NCBI GenBank assembly: GCA_943737045.1
Contig: CALSFV010000004.1
Location: 1,561,501-1,625,500 of the forward strand
Source of the DNA: Parapristionchus giblindavisi
Taxonomy: Eukaryota; Nematoda; Chromadorea; Rhabditida; Diplogasteridae
Direction of reading: 5' to 3'
Length of the DNA stretch: 64,000 nt
The translations under genes were made by a program, and so were the position numbers. This document shows, one piece after another, positions 1 to 11,275 of this stretch. The notes beneath the pieces were generated by a model. That model worked only from the letters and a program-made list of their open reading frames with translations, had not been told where the DNA came from and did no database searches. Each line of letters begins with the position of its first letter. Within the stretch, counting starts at the first letter, position 1.

Positions 1-480
1 TGACCAGCACTGAACCGTCCAGGTGCACTCCGAAGACGTGGAGTAGTTATATACCTCAGCCATGTCAAGAACAGCGGTGAAATATGTTTAAAACTACCAA
101 ATTTCCAAATTAACCGATTATGGATTACTGTAGGTGCACACCATAATTACGATTTTCGTTATAAAAACGATTTTTTCGTATTATACGTATTTTAAAAAAA
201 TTATGATTTTCAAACTGAAGATGTGTTATGATGGATTCGAAATAAACTTTATAGGAAAAGGCGCCAAACCGTTGTGTGGTCACCCCCTGAAGCGAATTTT
301 CAATTAGAAAGAATTTCCAAGTTCCAGTGTACTTCACTCATGTAGCCTGTAATTATCACACATAAAACAGAAAAATTCATTTTTCATCGATACCAAAAAA
401 TATTCCAGTTGTTGAATTCTCTCAGATAGTGCTTTATAATGATTTTGCTCAAGTATTGGCTGTTCTGACAATTTTTAGTG
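1..480 (+). repeat. Partial copy of palindromic repeat C, carrying an unoccupied element-A site
   Basis: This stretch matches 19912-20520 in the same orientation, including the segment with GTTGTGTGGTCACCCCCTG (near 275) and the following TTTTTCATCGATACC. About 195 bp present in the 20.1-20.3 kb copy are missing here between GATGTGTTAT and GATTCGAAAT. At 434-440 it reads TTTATAATGATTTTG without interruption. In the 20.5-kb copy the same site is split by the 3.7-kb element A, so this copy preserves the pre-insertion state. No coding sequence was recognised. Confidence 0.8.
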
Positions 481-1592
481 AGATCTGACCCACCGCACTT
501 GATCTGACCCACCGATCCGGGTTACGGTAGATTACGGTAGTGTTAATCGATAAATCTTTATCTCGTTATTCCTAACATTTTGTGTATATTCAAAAAACTA
601 CAATCATTTCATATTGAGCGATGGTTTCATAGACAACTTGTGCTGGATGAAAGGCTTAATTGATATTCCCTTATTCGGTTTCAGCTTGAAGTCTCGCATG
701 CCCGGTACTGGTGGTTCACATCTGGAAAGAAATGGATTAGATAAAGCCATATTGATTGATGGAAGGAAGGAGGAAAAGAGAGTGGGATGCTACACAAAAG
801 AAATATGCAGTATTCCAGCTCGTTACCAATGTGTCCATTGCAGGAAATATTATTCAACTCGAAAGATAAGTTGTCTCTCTTTTCCGTTAAAAGGAAATAT
901 GAAATTCGCGAAAAACGCAAATGACAAATTTTATCTCTCACTAGCAGAATCTCTCATCTGCCAAACAAAACAACAATTGTCCATAAAAATGTATTTTCAA
1001 AATATGGAAAAAGAAAAAAATATAAACTCGCCTGCCCTTGATACACTCCGCCTGGTAGCAAATATCCGTCCCTTCGAACCCTTTACAATTGCCTCCGAGA
1101 CGAATCTTGAATTTGAAATATTATAAATATTTCTATTTTTAATTTAGCTTCATGCGGACAGTACTGTACAAGTTGTTAAAGCATAATCCACGGCGGTTCA
1201 ATAACAGGAGGATTCAAGACAAAGTTAAATGTAGGGATTTCCCTCCAATGAACCGCCGTGTAATCATCTCTTTTTTCCTGCATCTCTTTTTTCTCATCTC
1301 CGCCGTTTTACTTACCATGTAAGAAAGAGCACTTTCCTTTGTACTCATTTACTAAAGGACCATTCTGCATTTTAATATGACATTTGAAAAAACTATTTTA
1401 TACTCACTTTGCTCATACACGTAGGCTTGAACGAGTATTTGACATCACAATAAAGATATCTAAAAAGGACTGAATTTTAGATGAGAGATTCACATAGCTA
1501 ACAATAAGACCGCATTCATGAACAAACGGTTAATCAACCGAAACGTAATGTGACTATAATACGACTTTTGATTGAAGCCTATTAATGCGACC
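481..1592. other. Gene-poor stretch with one small inverted repeat
   Basis: It starts with a short duplicated GATCTGACCCACCG motif (482-520). A reading frame at 614-1126 on the plus strand (170 codons, TTG start) contains a CVHCRKYY-like stretch but no family I recognise and no splice or poly(A) context, so I do not call it a gene. At 1189-1200 and 1249-1260 there is an inverted repeat CACGGCGGTTCA/TGAACCGCCGTG with a 48-bp loop, probably a tiny MITE. The end of the tyrosinase gene follows. Confidence 0.5.
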
Positions 1593-4500
1593 TCAGTTTT
1601 GCCAAGTTTCATAGATATCTAGAACGAATCCTTCATTTTTTATTTTTTCTTTATTTTTTATTACTATTGATTCGATTGTTTTTGAATATTCTATTATTTC
1701 TGAGAAGGTATGTACATACTTCGATCCACAATCTCGCTTTCTCTCCTCACATGTCGGCCTCGGTGCGAATTCGTACATGTTGTCCGTGTAGCCATTTGAT
1801 AGACCTGCAATATGATATTTGATCTTTGATCTTTTATATTTGCTCTTCGAAACTTCAATATTTTCACTTCAAGATTAATTCTTTAATCATTCGCACCATC
1901 TTTGTTCGTTATTCCGAGGAAGGGCATGATGCTATCTCTATTGTGCTGTACAGGAAAGCATCTCGGATCAGATTCGGGATAATCTCGTTCTCGTTGATCG
2001 CGACTCTGTAGATTTAATTTAATTTATTTTAAACATTTTTTAACGATCTGACATAAATGTTAGGATAGTACCTAATACATGAAAAATGTTATGTTTTATT
2101 TTTTTTGTAATAGCTAACCTGAGAGTTCTGTCGGAACATCTCATAAATATAATCAACCATGGAGTGATGGAGGAGGAAGATGATATCGTTGGCACTGCTC
2201 CACGAACTGCAAATAATAATATTAAAAAGTTTAACATTTTTCATAATTCTTGTTTTATGTCTCCATGACCAAATTTACCAGTTTTTCGTAAGATACATGG
2301 AAAGAAGCAAATTCATTTTGTACAATTAGAATTCATAGCAGAGTTGAAACATATACGAATTAGTCATACTCCTAATATTGGAGAATGACAAAGTGAAAAA
2401 CGAAAAGATCAAAGATCAAATATCGCATACCTTAGCATGTCGCCTGATATGAAAAAGTGTACATAGTCATGTGAGTACTCCAGAAATCGCTGGTCAATCG
2501 AATGTGTTTCGCACGACTGAAATCGTTATTCATTAAAACACCAGATGCACACTCTTTTTGTTCTGGAACTTGGAAGTGTACTTCAAGCAGACTGTATTCA
2601 TAATGTCTAGTATTTTAATGATAATGATCATTTAAAAATGCCCACTCACTGAAAGCGGTAACGCCGCAGCCAATACATGGTTTACATCATCTCGTTGCAC
2701 GGCCCAATCAATTCTTGCTTAAATCAATAAATAAATCAATAAATGTTGTAAATAGAAAGTAACAACGAAGGGTAATAAATACATAGTGTTTAAACGATAT
2801 ATCATAAGCTTTATTTTGCTAGTCTACAGTAATGCATCAAGAGATCTCGAAATACCTGGTGAGAAGCACTCTCCTTCGGGGTTCTCGCCTATTTTGCGTA
2901 CGATGTAAGGACGACCCTATAGAACAAATTGAAATCGTCATTAGTACATCAAAGATTAAAGATCAAAACCTCCATGGTGGTCCAATTTGCATATGGGCCA
3001 GTGATAACGCGACCCTCATCATTAGTAGTGCCGAGGAAGGTTGGAGTGAATATGATTGAGTCCTAAGCGATAAATAAATTACTATCGTTTTTATATGTCG
3101 AAAAATATAGTAATTAAACAACGTCCCATTTCTCACTTTATAGAAACGATACACTTCAGCAATTTATTATTGGTTTTTGCGTGCACATGATTTCGCTTAA
3201 AAATTCCAGAACTTCATCGTCTTATCAAAGTCAATTCGTTTGGAGTATTCACCTTAGGATCGGGCAGCATGGAATCCAGAGATGAATCCCAGTATGGAAT
3301 TCCTAGATTGTAAGGAGTAGGTTGGTACTTGCGTAAGGTCAACTCGAATCTGAAATGAATTATAATACCGAAATTATGGGAGTAATTGTGACGACAAGGG
3401 CAAGAGCCACGGGCGAATGAGTTGTGGTGGGTCAGAAATCAAAGAAGTTCCCAAAACTCAATAAGCCTCAATTTTCCCTTTCTTATGGACGCAGTTGGAT
3501 TAAAAAAGAATTGGTCACTATGACAACAGAGTCAATCTTTACCGTTTCAATAGTTCCCTATGCCATAACATGAAAGCTGGACCAGAATGGACTCCATAGT
3601 GTTTGTGTACTCGAGAGAGTCGATTGAATGTACCGTCGTGCTTCATATCATTTAAAGCTTTCTGAAAAAACATGATACGAATTTTATATTTTCAAGCCTT
3701 CCAGAAGGTTCTGTTTTGTTTCCAAAATTCACGAAAAGGAAAGTAAACGGAGAGAGAGAAATTGTAAAATAAGCGTTTCTATTTTCTTTTCTTCGCAATT
3801 TTTGAAAATAATGTTTAAAGGGAGCGTAACCTCTCTCAATGGTCTCTTCGACGCGCAATACTCTCTCGTTGTTAAAAAACAGAGAAATAGCGTGCGCAAT
3901 GAAGAGACCATTGAGAGAGGTAACGCTCCCTTTAAGATAACCTCAACTGCCATCCTCTCTTCATCACTGAGCATTCTTATTTCCTTCCTCACAGCTCTTT
4001 TCAACATCGATCCATTCTTTAATCGGCATGTATCAATAGACGGATTTTCAGTGGCGTTGGCTGCAAGTTTAAAAGTTCAAAGATCAAAGATCGAAGACCA
4101 GAGTTCAAAGATCAAAGATCGAAGATCAGAGTGCAAAGATCAACACTCACAGCCACCGAAGAACTCGCAGACACACGCTCGAGTGACGCAATGAAACGTT
4201 TGCCTTTCGATCTGAAAGGTAAATGAATATAATTGATATCCCGTTAAGAAGCATGTAAATATTCAATATCAATAATATAACATAATATTAAATACGAAAA
4301 TAGGGCAGATATCATCTGCATGCAGAATATAATTTGCCTCTCTACGATTTCTAAATGCTGTCAAGAGATAAATAACTATTGTCAAATGCAAAGTTTGAAG
4401 ATCAAAGATCATACATCGGTCCAGTACGGTCGCTCCTCCGGTCCCATATAAGGTACAAAATGCTTGCCGAACATGGAAGAACCGGCATCTTCTTCCGGTA

Positions 4501-4742
4501 TCTGAGATTGGGTAAATCTTGAATATTTGTTTTTTTAAAAATTTTTATTTTTTATTTTGAAGTTCCGTATTTGTATACCGTACTTTATTATGTTTTGTAT
4601 GACGAACCCTGTACCAGGGTTGCCCGAGTTCCGTATACTCTTGCTTGCTTTGGAAAAATGAAAATATTGAAGGGAACGCTGTCGAAGGTGCTGTGATAAA
4701 TAATAGTAACAACATGAATGCTATTGTATTTAAATCAAGCAT
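1593..4742 (-). CDS. Secreted tyrosinase (type-3 copper oxidase), 13 exons
   Basis: Predicted to oxidise phenols and o-diphenols; nematode tyr-family enzymes are linked to cuticle and eggshell tanning. Exons from 5': 4608-4742, 4415-4501, 4151-4211, 3942-4060, 3543-3661, 3253-3349, 2970-3062, 2856-2916, 2650-2717, 2431-2516, 2119-2206, 1897-2005, 1593-1804; all phases join to a 444-residue frame. Residues 1-22 form a hydrophobic signal peptide. An N-terminal Cys region ([13 protein letters not shown]) precedes [15 protein letters not shown]. CuA: H153/H155, H159 (HSGPAF), H168 (WHR), then FELTLRK and IPYWDSSLD. CuB: H296 and H300 (YSHDYVH), H322 ([13 protein letters not shown]). The tail has [15 protein letters not shown]. 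The start was chosen because TTCCAG lies 1 nt upstream of the ATG. The usual C-terminal ShK domain is not seen: after DCGS the frame either reads through to a stop at 1593 or uses a GTATGT donor at 1719 into an exon I could not place. Intron 4 holds a TTAA-type MITE. Confidence 0.93.
3819..3931. mobile_element. TTAA-flanked MITE in tyrosinase intron 4
   Basis: A 113-bp element with terminal inverted repeats of about 31 bp beginning AGGGAGCGTNACCTCTCTC (one mismatch between ends). It is flanked by TTAA on both sides (3815-3818 and 3932-3935), which fits a piggyBac-type target duplication. It lies about 10 bp into intron 4, next to the donor GTTATC of the tyrosinase gene. A truncated relative is at 41019. 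Confidence 0.85.
4073..4148. repeat. GATC-TTT 7-bp-period tract filling tyrosinase intron 3
   Basis: On the sense strand the intron between exons 3 and 4 is almost wholly made of GATCTTTGATCTTTGA-type units with some decay (GATCTTCGATCTTTG, TTTGAACTCTGGTC). Similar tracts occur at about 1815-1832, 2405-2420, 2951-2966, 4399-4411, 6573-6589, 7787-7806, 8109-8123, 8487-8530, 36496-36512, 40192-40224 and 41212-41231. Most are in introns. Confidence 0.85.
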
Positions 4743-5457
4743 ACTGGAATAAAAAACCATTAAGATAAATAACAATAAATTTATCATACCTTCAGAAAAA
4801 GTGAATTATTTCCTATTTCAAATAAAGATCCAATGGATTTGGAGATAATGTAAACTTTTGCGGAACTGTGAGAATATGCCGAATACGTGATGAAGTAGCA
4901 CGAAATGGCATTATATGGCACAAATATCATTTAGTTGACCTAAAAGGTTACTATGGCACAAGTAAAAACAAGAGATGATCTAATGAATCGTACAAAATTA
5001 GGACGATACGCTCAACTGTGACGTCTTGGCGGACTTTCGAAAATATACTTGTGTACAACAGATCAACTTGCCGTAGTAGATACAATTGATAGTTGTATTG
5101 TCCGAAGTGAAAGATGTAATTGAAAGGGCGCTGTGGAGTACCTAGAGTGAAGATCAAATGATCAACGAGATAATATTGACAGGCATCGATGACTTTTGGT
5201 ACGGACTAACACGAAGATCCGAATCACACTAGGAGTAAACTTACATAGCAAATCTTTAGCAACACCCATTTTCCTGGCAAACGATTTGGTCGAAATCTGG
5301 TATAGCCCATTTCGGGCATTTGCCCGTATTTGGGCGAATCATAATATCCCAAATTCTGGCTAAAGAGATTCGCCCGAATAAGGGCAAATAGTTACATGGA
5401 TGTTGTTAGTCCATAAAGCATTTGCCCGAATATAGGCAAGTTTTCTCTCTGTGTATA

Positions 5458-5522
5458 AGGCTACACCCCGAGCTAATTTGAGAGCTAAAGTGCGGAGAGT
5501 AAAATGATCCTGCCATGTGCCT
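5458..5522. mobile_element. Relic of TTAA-type MITE
   Basis: The minus strand reads TTTAAAGGCACATGG, then ATTTTACTCTCC, which matches the left part of the MITE at 42027. The plus-strand end AGGCTACACCCCGAGCT matches that element's other end (AGGC.ACACCCCAAGCT). TTAA is intact on the right (5523-5526) but is TATA on the left. It is shorter than the 113-bp relatives, so it is probably an internal deletion. Confidence 0.55.
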
Positions 5523-6103
5523 TTAAAGTAGCAGTTAAAAATTTTATCATTCAATGAGAATCATGACACAACAACCGAAACACAGCCAACAATGTGTTAT
5601 AGAAGAAAAAACAACGAGTTTTCTGCAAACACCGACCTTTCTAATGGTCACTTCATCGACAGTACTGGAGTTTATGCCCAGCCATTTGTTTTTTTTTGCA
5701 AAAGATTATCGGATTAATCATTACTCCATAGTTGGACAAGCAATCAGGTACTCTGGGTGGTAGTAATGTGCTGAAACTGTGCCCTTGCACTTGTATTATT
5801 TACCGAAAAATGAATCATGCTGAACTTTCTTTTGAAAATATCCACGGACAGTGCTGGTCTATAGGTTAATTATCGCCCTATCTATTATTTCTCCTACGAC
5901 ACAAAAAGGAAATGGCACAAAAATGGTATGAAACTAACAAAAAAGGTATGAAACTTGTAATAGCAATAACCTAGTCGACTTAGTTGTAATCGGTGCATTT
6001 AAAAAGTTGCCACTTCCCAATTTTGTAAACATGAAACCCAGCACACACTCGCCGCACAGTGACATCAACGTTGATAGGATGATAGCAACCGTCATTTAAA
6101 ACC

Positions 6104-6176
6104 GAAGGGTGGTGTTGTGGTAGGCTCACTTATTGTTAGACATTTTGCAAGCGGGTTCGATTTCTCGTAAATGTTT
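6104..6176 (+). repeat. tRNA-derived sequence (A- and B-box-like)
   Basis: GGTGGTGTTGTGGTAGGCTC resembles a tRNA A box and D arm, and GCGGGTTCGATTTC resembles a B box and T loop, spaced about as in a tRNA. The anticodon and acceptor stems do not pair well, so this looks like a SINE or tRNA pseudogene rather than a working tRNA. Confidence 0.5.
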
Positions 6177-6420
6177 TTCGTATCCATATCAATTCAGCCG
6201 TGCAAATTGCGTTTTTCAGTAGAAAGCAAATGCGAATGTATCATTTCCGCTGTTTTGCAACTGACATGTTTTGTATTTCATCAGTGCAAGGGGTATGATC
6301 CTGGTCAGCTCTGAGGGTACACATATTGGTCATCTCACTTTATCAACAGACAACATGATAGATCAATCAATACATAGCAACGAATATTATAATAATAATA
6401 ACCCATATAAATTAGCGGTT

Positions 6421-6426
6421 TTTATT
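6421..6426 (-). promoter_or_regulatory. Poly(A) signal of the FKBP gene
   Basis: AATAAA on the minus strand, about 36 nt downstream of the FKBP stop codon at 6462-6464. Confidence 0.6.
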
Positions 6427-6461
6427 TACTAGTTATTATCGATTAGTTACTATCGATTGAT

Positions 6462-8654
6462 TTACAGTTCGCCATTCTGCTTGATCAGTTTCTCCAAGAA
6501 GATCTCAAAATGAAGATTAGCATTGGCAGGGATACCGCTGGCTGGACGTCCCTCCTCTCCATATCCTGCAAGATTGATCTTTGATCTTTCGAATTTATAA
6601 AAAAATCCGGTTCACGATAGGCTACCATAAACCATGATCTTGCCGAATTAAAATATCAGGGGCCATATCCGTTTTGACGAATCTTGGCTAACAGATCGTC
6701 TGGTAAACGGGGAGGTGTTTGCCAAAACTCCTCCTCCTGTGCTTCGTAGATATGGCCCCAGTTGTCTACCGTATACCACAAATACCGTACCAATCTCGGG
6801 AGGAATGACGATCTTACGGCGTTCGCCCTCACACATGCCGGTCATAGCCTTATCCATGCCCTTGATGACCTGATATCGATTGATTTATCTTAGTTTTACT
6901 GTACATAACTTGTTTCCACCGTAATCCATTTCTAATGCAATCGCCCATAATTACCGTAATCAATTTCTACCGTACCTGTCCTCTACCGAGGGTGAAAGTG
7001 AAAGGCTTTCCACGAGACCATGAAGAATCAATAAAAGTGCCATCCTCAAGGTTGAGCGTATACTGTTGGTGGATCTTGTCTCCTGGCTGGAATATTTTTA
7101 TTCGCGTGGTTACTGTATTGATTACTACCGTACCTCAGCCTTTCTACACTTGTCCTCGGCGATAGAGTGAGTGACCTCAATGCGGAGACCGTCATCCTCG
7201 ATCCATCTCAAATATTTAGCAATTAAATTTATTTATTTAAAAGTTATATAATTAATATTAATTATAATTGTAATACACCGATTTGAATATTACATCTACA
7301 ATTTTTTTTAAACATACATTGCTGCAATGAGCATAACAACATGTTGGCGACATACCGAGAACAGTGGCGTTATTTATCTTACTCTCTCATTTTGTTTACC
7401 TATTTCTCGAACTACTTGTAACTGATTAATCGTAGCTCAAGTAACTTCTATTAATTTTATCCAAATGCATTTTCATTACAACTAGAGCCGTAACTTATCC
7501 AATATAACAATAATATGTAATAATAATAAATAATAATTTATTAATTTAATAATTTATAATAACAATAAATACAAAATAAAGGAAGCTTACGTGTCACCAG
7601 GAACCGGACGGAAGATGCTCTTCAGCTCCACGAAATAGTATAGAGTATCTCCCTGAAAGTATCGATTGGAATCGATCAATCAATAATCATGATCTACCTT
7701 CTCGATGTTGTCTTGCTCTCTACCATCATCGCCGAATGCCTCCTCGGGAGGAATGACGACCTGAGAGAGGTCATTTTTATCGTTGATCTTTGATCTTTGA
7801 TCTTTGTTGGATATTTGATGATTGCAGCGTTTCATCACACATTTTGGAGGATTATCTTTTATTGCCTCGAGAAATCACATTCGCATATTCATGATGTCAT
7901 TAGTAAAGGCAGGGGGTACTCCAAAATTTAAAAAAAAATTTCGGTCTTCTATTGATTAATTCATATTGATAATTCAAATATACTTTTTCCTTATCCATCA
8001 TATCAAGCAAATTATTTCATCTTTAATTTCCTCATGAAACATAACTAAACACGTAACTGATCAATATATCTTTTCAAAAACATATTAATGACCAGTTCAA
8101 AGATATATCTTGATCTTTGATCGTCTTACCTTTCTCTGTTCTCCGGCACACATGCCTTCCATGGCTACATCCATACCGTGAATGACTTGACTGCGTCCGA
8201 GGGTGAAGGTGAAACTATAAGATATACAAATTTTTACTGAATATTTTTAGAGAAATTCATTAATTCATAAGTTTTCGCGAATTTTACATGGGATATATTT
8301 GGATGCTACGAGACCCTGTGAATGAATGGAAAATATATAAATAAATATATCAATAATTGAATAGAACTAACGGTTTGGAGCCAAAGTTGGATCCGACGAC
8401 CTTTCCGGCCTTATCTGTCAGTTTATAGAATTGCTCCAACTCATCTCCATACTCTGACTTGATCGGGCATTTGGAATCTGTAAAAATCAAAGATCAAAAA
8501 CCTAGAGATCAAAGATCAAAGATTAAAGTTCAAATATCATACCAGGGATTTTCTTAATGATCTCGATCTTGATCCCATCTTCGGTAGTCCAACTACGATC
8601 ATCATCGCAGATAATAAAAGGAACCGTAAGAAGAAGAAGGAGAACGGCTCTCAT
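6462..8654 (-). CDS. ER-type FKBP peptidyl-prolyl isomerase, two PPIase domains, 9 exons
   Basis: Catalyses cis-trans isomerisation of X-Pro bonds in the secretory pathway; C. elegans fkb-3/-4/-5-like secreted FKBPs are the closest class I know. Exons from 5': 8543-8654, 8372-8477, 8130-8214, 7698-7760, 7591-7652, 7134-7206, 6976-7086, 6791-6869, 6462-6565; phases join into a 264-residue frame. Residues 1-16 are a signal peptide. FKBP domain 1 spans about 46-137 ([32 protein letters not shown]) and domain 2 about 167-257 ([32 protein letters not shown]). In both domains the pocket Trp of FKBP12 (GWD) is Met (M87, M209). The C-terminus ends NGEL, a degenerate HDEL/KDEL-like signal, which suggests ER retention. 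The start ATG follows AAACAG-GT, a likely trans-splice acceptor. Introns 1, 3, 4 and 8 carry GATC-AAA tracts. Confidence 0.95.
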
Positions 8655-9308
8655 ACCTGTTTTGGAATGAATGATTGTTGAGTTTCGAAAGATATTATTG
8701 ATCGCGAGCTTTGAAAAAACGATTAACCGAAAAGTTGAAACTATGAAGAATCTAGTTTTCGACAATGAAACGACCAGAAAAAAAGTAAACTGATTTTTGA
8801 TATACTAAAAGAGCAAATGATCGATAAATCGATAGATTTCATTTGTAAAACAGTGATCAGTGTTGGTGGATAATAAGAAATGAATGTAGGGAATAAGAGT
8901 GAATCGATGGACGAAATAGAGGAGGGAGTGACCTCTTTCAGACTTTTCCCTTTCTCGGCTCACTCTACCTCTCCCTTTTCTCTTTTCTCTACCTCTACCT
9001 TTACCTATTCCTCTATATCCTCCTATATCTCTACCTCTCTCTATATACCATCTACCTTTATTCATGTCTCTTTCTCATCTCTCCAATCCACTCTCCCTTT
9101 CTAATCTCATCTCAGCTTGAACGCGTGGAGGAATATTCTTGATCGTGGCAAATAACAAATGTTGTAGCTCGATCAAAAACTGAAATTAGATAATAATCTA
9201 GGGAAAATAGGCTTCTAATTGCTGCCCAATTGTGACCACACATAATCGTGTTCATCTGTATATTATTTTGAAAACAACGACAATTTGAAATGCTTGGCTC
9301 GTCCAGAC

Positions 9309-9901
9309 CAGGGATGGGCGTAAAATGAAAATTTTACGGATCCGTAAAAACGTAAAATTTACGGATTCAAAATCCGTAAAATTCCGTAAAAACTTAAAAC
9401 ATGCTTGTAGTTTGACATTTTCGTGTCATAACAGTATTAATGAACGCAAAAATTAACAACAATGAAACAGTACATCAAAGGAAATTGAAAAAGTGAATCT
9501 GCGCAATTGATAATTAGTCGAAACCACATCACTGGATGTTCTCATTGCACTTAGGTGAATTCAGAAATCTTTATGAGTCGACTATGTTCAATAAGAACAT
9601 AGTTGGACTACTCATAGAGCTGTTGTATAAGTTTTTGCGATCAAAACAAACATTTTTTGTTCAATTTTCTCTTATTTGAAGGATTTATTTCTTTAAAATA
9701 TTTTACGGATTTTACGGATTTTTATTTTACGGAATCCGTAAAATAAATATTTTACGGCCAATATAATCTAATATAATATAATCAATATAATATAATAAAA
9801 TCCCATCCCTGGTATTTTAAATATAAATATAAATAAATATTTTACGGCCAATATAATCTAATATAATATAATCAATATAATATAATAAAATCCCATCCCT
9901 G
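9309..9901. mobile_element. Non-autonomous hAT-like element with 8-bp target duplication
   Basis: Starts CAGGGATGGGCGTAAAA and ends TCCCATCCCTG. It is flanked by the perfect 8-bp direct repeat GTCCAGAC (9301-9308, 9902-9909), the hAT signature. The interior is AT-rich, with many short palindromic TTTTACGGATTTTACGG segments. The right end, about 70 bp of ATATAATCTAATATAATAT ending in CCCATCCCTGG, is tandemly duplicated. There is no transposase. Confidence 0.9.
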
Positions 9902-10150
9902 GTCCAGACCAAACTATCGCATTTCTCGAGAACGCATATTATCTTTTGAAAAGCCTTTCAACTCGTATTACTACATATAATATAGGACAGTGCCATTGAA
10001 TATTTTTGCATTATTCGCTAGGAAGATCGCTTTGAACACTTTGCAAAGGATGCAAACCCGATCTTGCACGTCAATCCGAAAACTGTCATCTTTTTCATAA
10101 ATCTCATTAAATGGTATTAAATGGAAAGGGGAATTGGTAGTGACTAGATC

Positions 10151-10288
10151 ATGCGGTAAAGTAGGTCCGAAGAAGAGATTAGGCCCTCCGGACTGAATTG
10201 GCCTTGAAATATCACTGGCCTAGCAGTGATAACCCGCAGGACCTCGTGTGCCTTGAATAACGGGTTGTACCTTTTACCTTTACCTCAT
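10151..10288 (+). repeat. Dispersed ~138-bp repeat, copy 1
   Basis: Begins ATGCGGTAAAGTAGGTCC and ends TTTTACCTTTACCTCAT, giving short GGTAAAG-type inverted ends. The body includes GGCCTAGCAGTGATAACCC and GCCTTGAATAACGGG. An inverted, diverged copy lies at 13364-13500. The family is unidentified. Confidence 0.75.
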
Positions 10289-10984
10289 TAAATGTGACGG
10301 ATCTGCAAAAATATAACTGTAAAATTTGCGGCAATTGTAGTCGAAAACAGAAATAGGCGGAAAAATCTGTTCAAACACCTTTTTTATCTCATTTTGAAAA
10401 GTTTATATTTGTGTAGAACAACACGGTTCTTGCCTTGTCTTGTATTATTGCAAATGTGCTGATCTACTCAAACGTGAATGATCGATCATGATTAGTTGGA
10501 GCAATAATGCTACGAAAATTCCAAAACAAATCCAAAAGATACAGAATCGCACTTTCCTATTTTATGTTTCACAAAAAAAAACCACTTTATGTCAATCACA
10601 TACATCAAAAGCGGAAGCTACCGAGTCGATTTTTTCAAATACACAACGTTCTATAGGAACCTCAATAATTATGTTTATTTAAAAATTTGTGTCATTGTCT
10701 GTTGTCATATGTACAGGACAAGAAATAAATGATATTTATATGAATGACGCTTGACGTGCTTTGCTGTCACCGTCAACAACAACGATAAAATAAAACGGGT
10801 GAATGAACAGGAGAAGCTTCACGCATAGTGTAAACAACAATTCAAGCTATCGTACACAGAAAACAAATCAAAGAATCATAATAGCTTCTAGCCAATTTCT
10901 GACTAATGTTAAAAATAATGATAATTTTTATAAACCAAAGGAACAACAAAGTGAATCTTCATAAATAAATTACTATAAAATATT

Positions 10985-10990
10985 TTTATT
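10985..10990 (-). promoter_or_regulatory. Poly(A) signal downstream of the 11.0-kb exon
   Basis: AATAAA on the minus strand, 22 nt past the stop codon of the reading frame at 11012-11275. Confidence 0.6.
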
Positions 10991-11011
10991 TGACAAAATA
11001 ATACAATAATA

Positions 11012-11275
11012 CTATGGTAGAACAAAAGGTTCCGACACGGGTTTGCGGAAGAACAGCTTGAATTTGTGTCGACTCTTGATAGGTTGTGGTTGAGGATGCT
11101 TTCCTTTCGGGAACGCGTACGAGAGTTCAGGTTCCAATAGAGTCTTCAGATATTGTGGAGAATGAACGAGACCTCGACCTCTCTCGTACCACCATAATTG
11201 CCATAGAACATGGATGAAATAGTTCTCCTTGTGATGGATTAGACGACCGGATACTGTAAGTACACCATAATACAT
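11012..11275 (-). CDS. Unrecognised protein, probably a terminal exon
   Basis: An 87-codon frame rich in aromatic and basic residues (ENYFIHVLWQLWWYERGR, LFFRKPVSEPFVLP at the end). No family is recognised. It has two marks of a real 3' exon: a good splice acceptor, CTTACAG, at about 11254, so that the coding part would start around VSGRLIHH, and an AATAAA 22 nt after the stop. I could not find convincing upstream exons between 11276 and 12700, so it may instead be a short single-exon gene starting at 11275. Composition suggests a small basic protein; no function is assigned. Confidence 0.5.
   Translation of the reverse strand: MYYGVLTVSGRLIHHKENYFIHVLWQLWWYERGRGLVHSPQYLKTLLEPELSYAFPKGKHPQPQPIKSRHKFKLFFRKPVSEPFVLP

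Larger units (their letters stand above)
4743..6461. other. Intergenic stretch between tyrosinase and FKBP genes
   Basis: No convincing exon was found. It contains scattered TTTGCCCG/CGGGCAA motifs at 5318-5440, some in inverted orientation, a short TTAA-family MITE relic (5458-5522) and a tRNA-derived segment (6104-6176). The small open frames here lack splice partners or recognisable domains. Confidence 0.5.
8655..11011. other. Intergenic stretch with pyrimidine-rich tract and two transposon copies
   Basis: A CT-rich low-complexity block (CTCTACCTCTAC, CCTTTCTC-type) covers about 8935-9110 upstream of the FKBP gene. A hAT-like element occupies 9309-9901, and one copy of a 138-bp dispersed repeat lies at 10151-10288. 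I see no exon with a recognisable domain. Confidence 0.6.

Noticed and set aside
614..1126. 170-codon frame, plus strand
   Set aside because: TTG start, no recognisable domain, no splice or poly(A) context; probably a chance frame.
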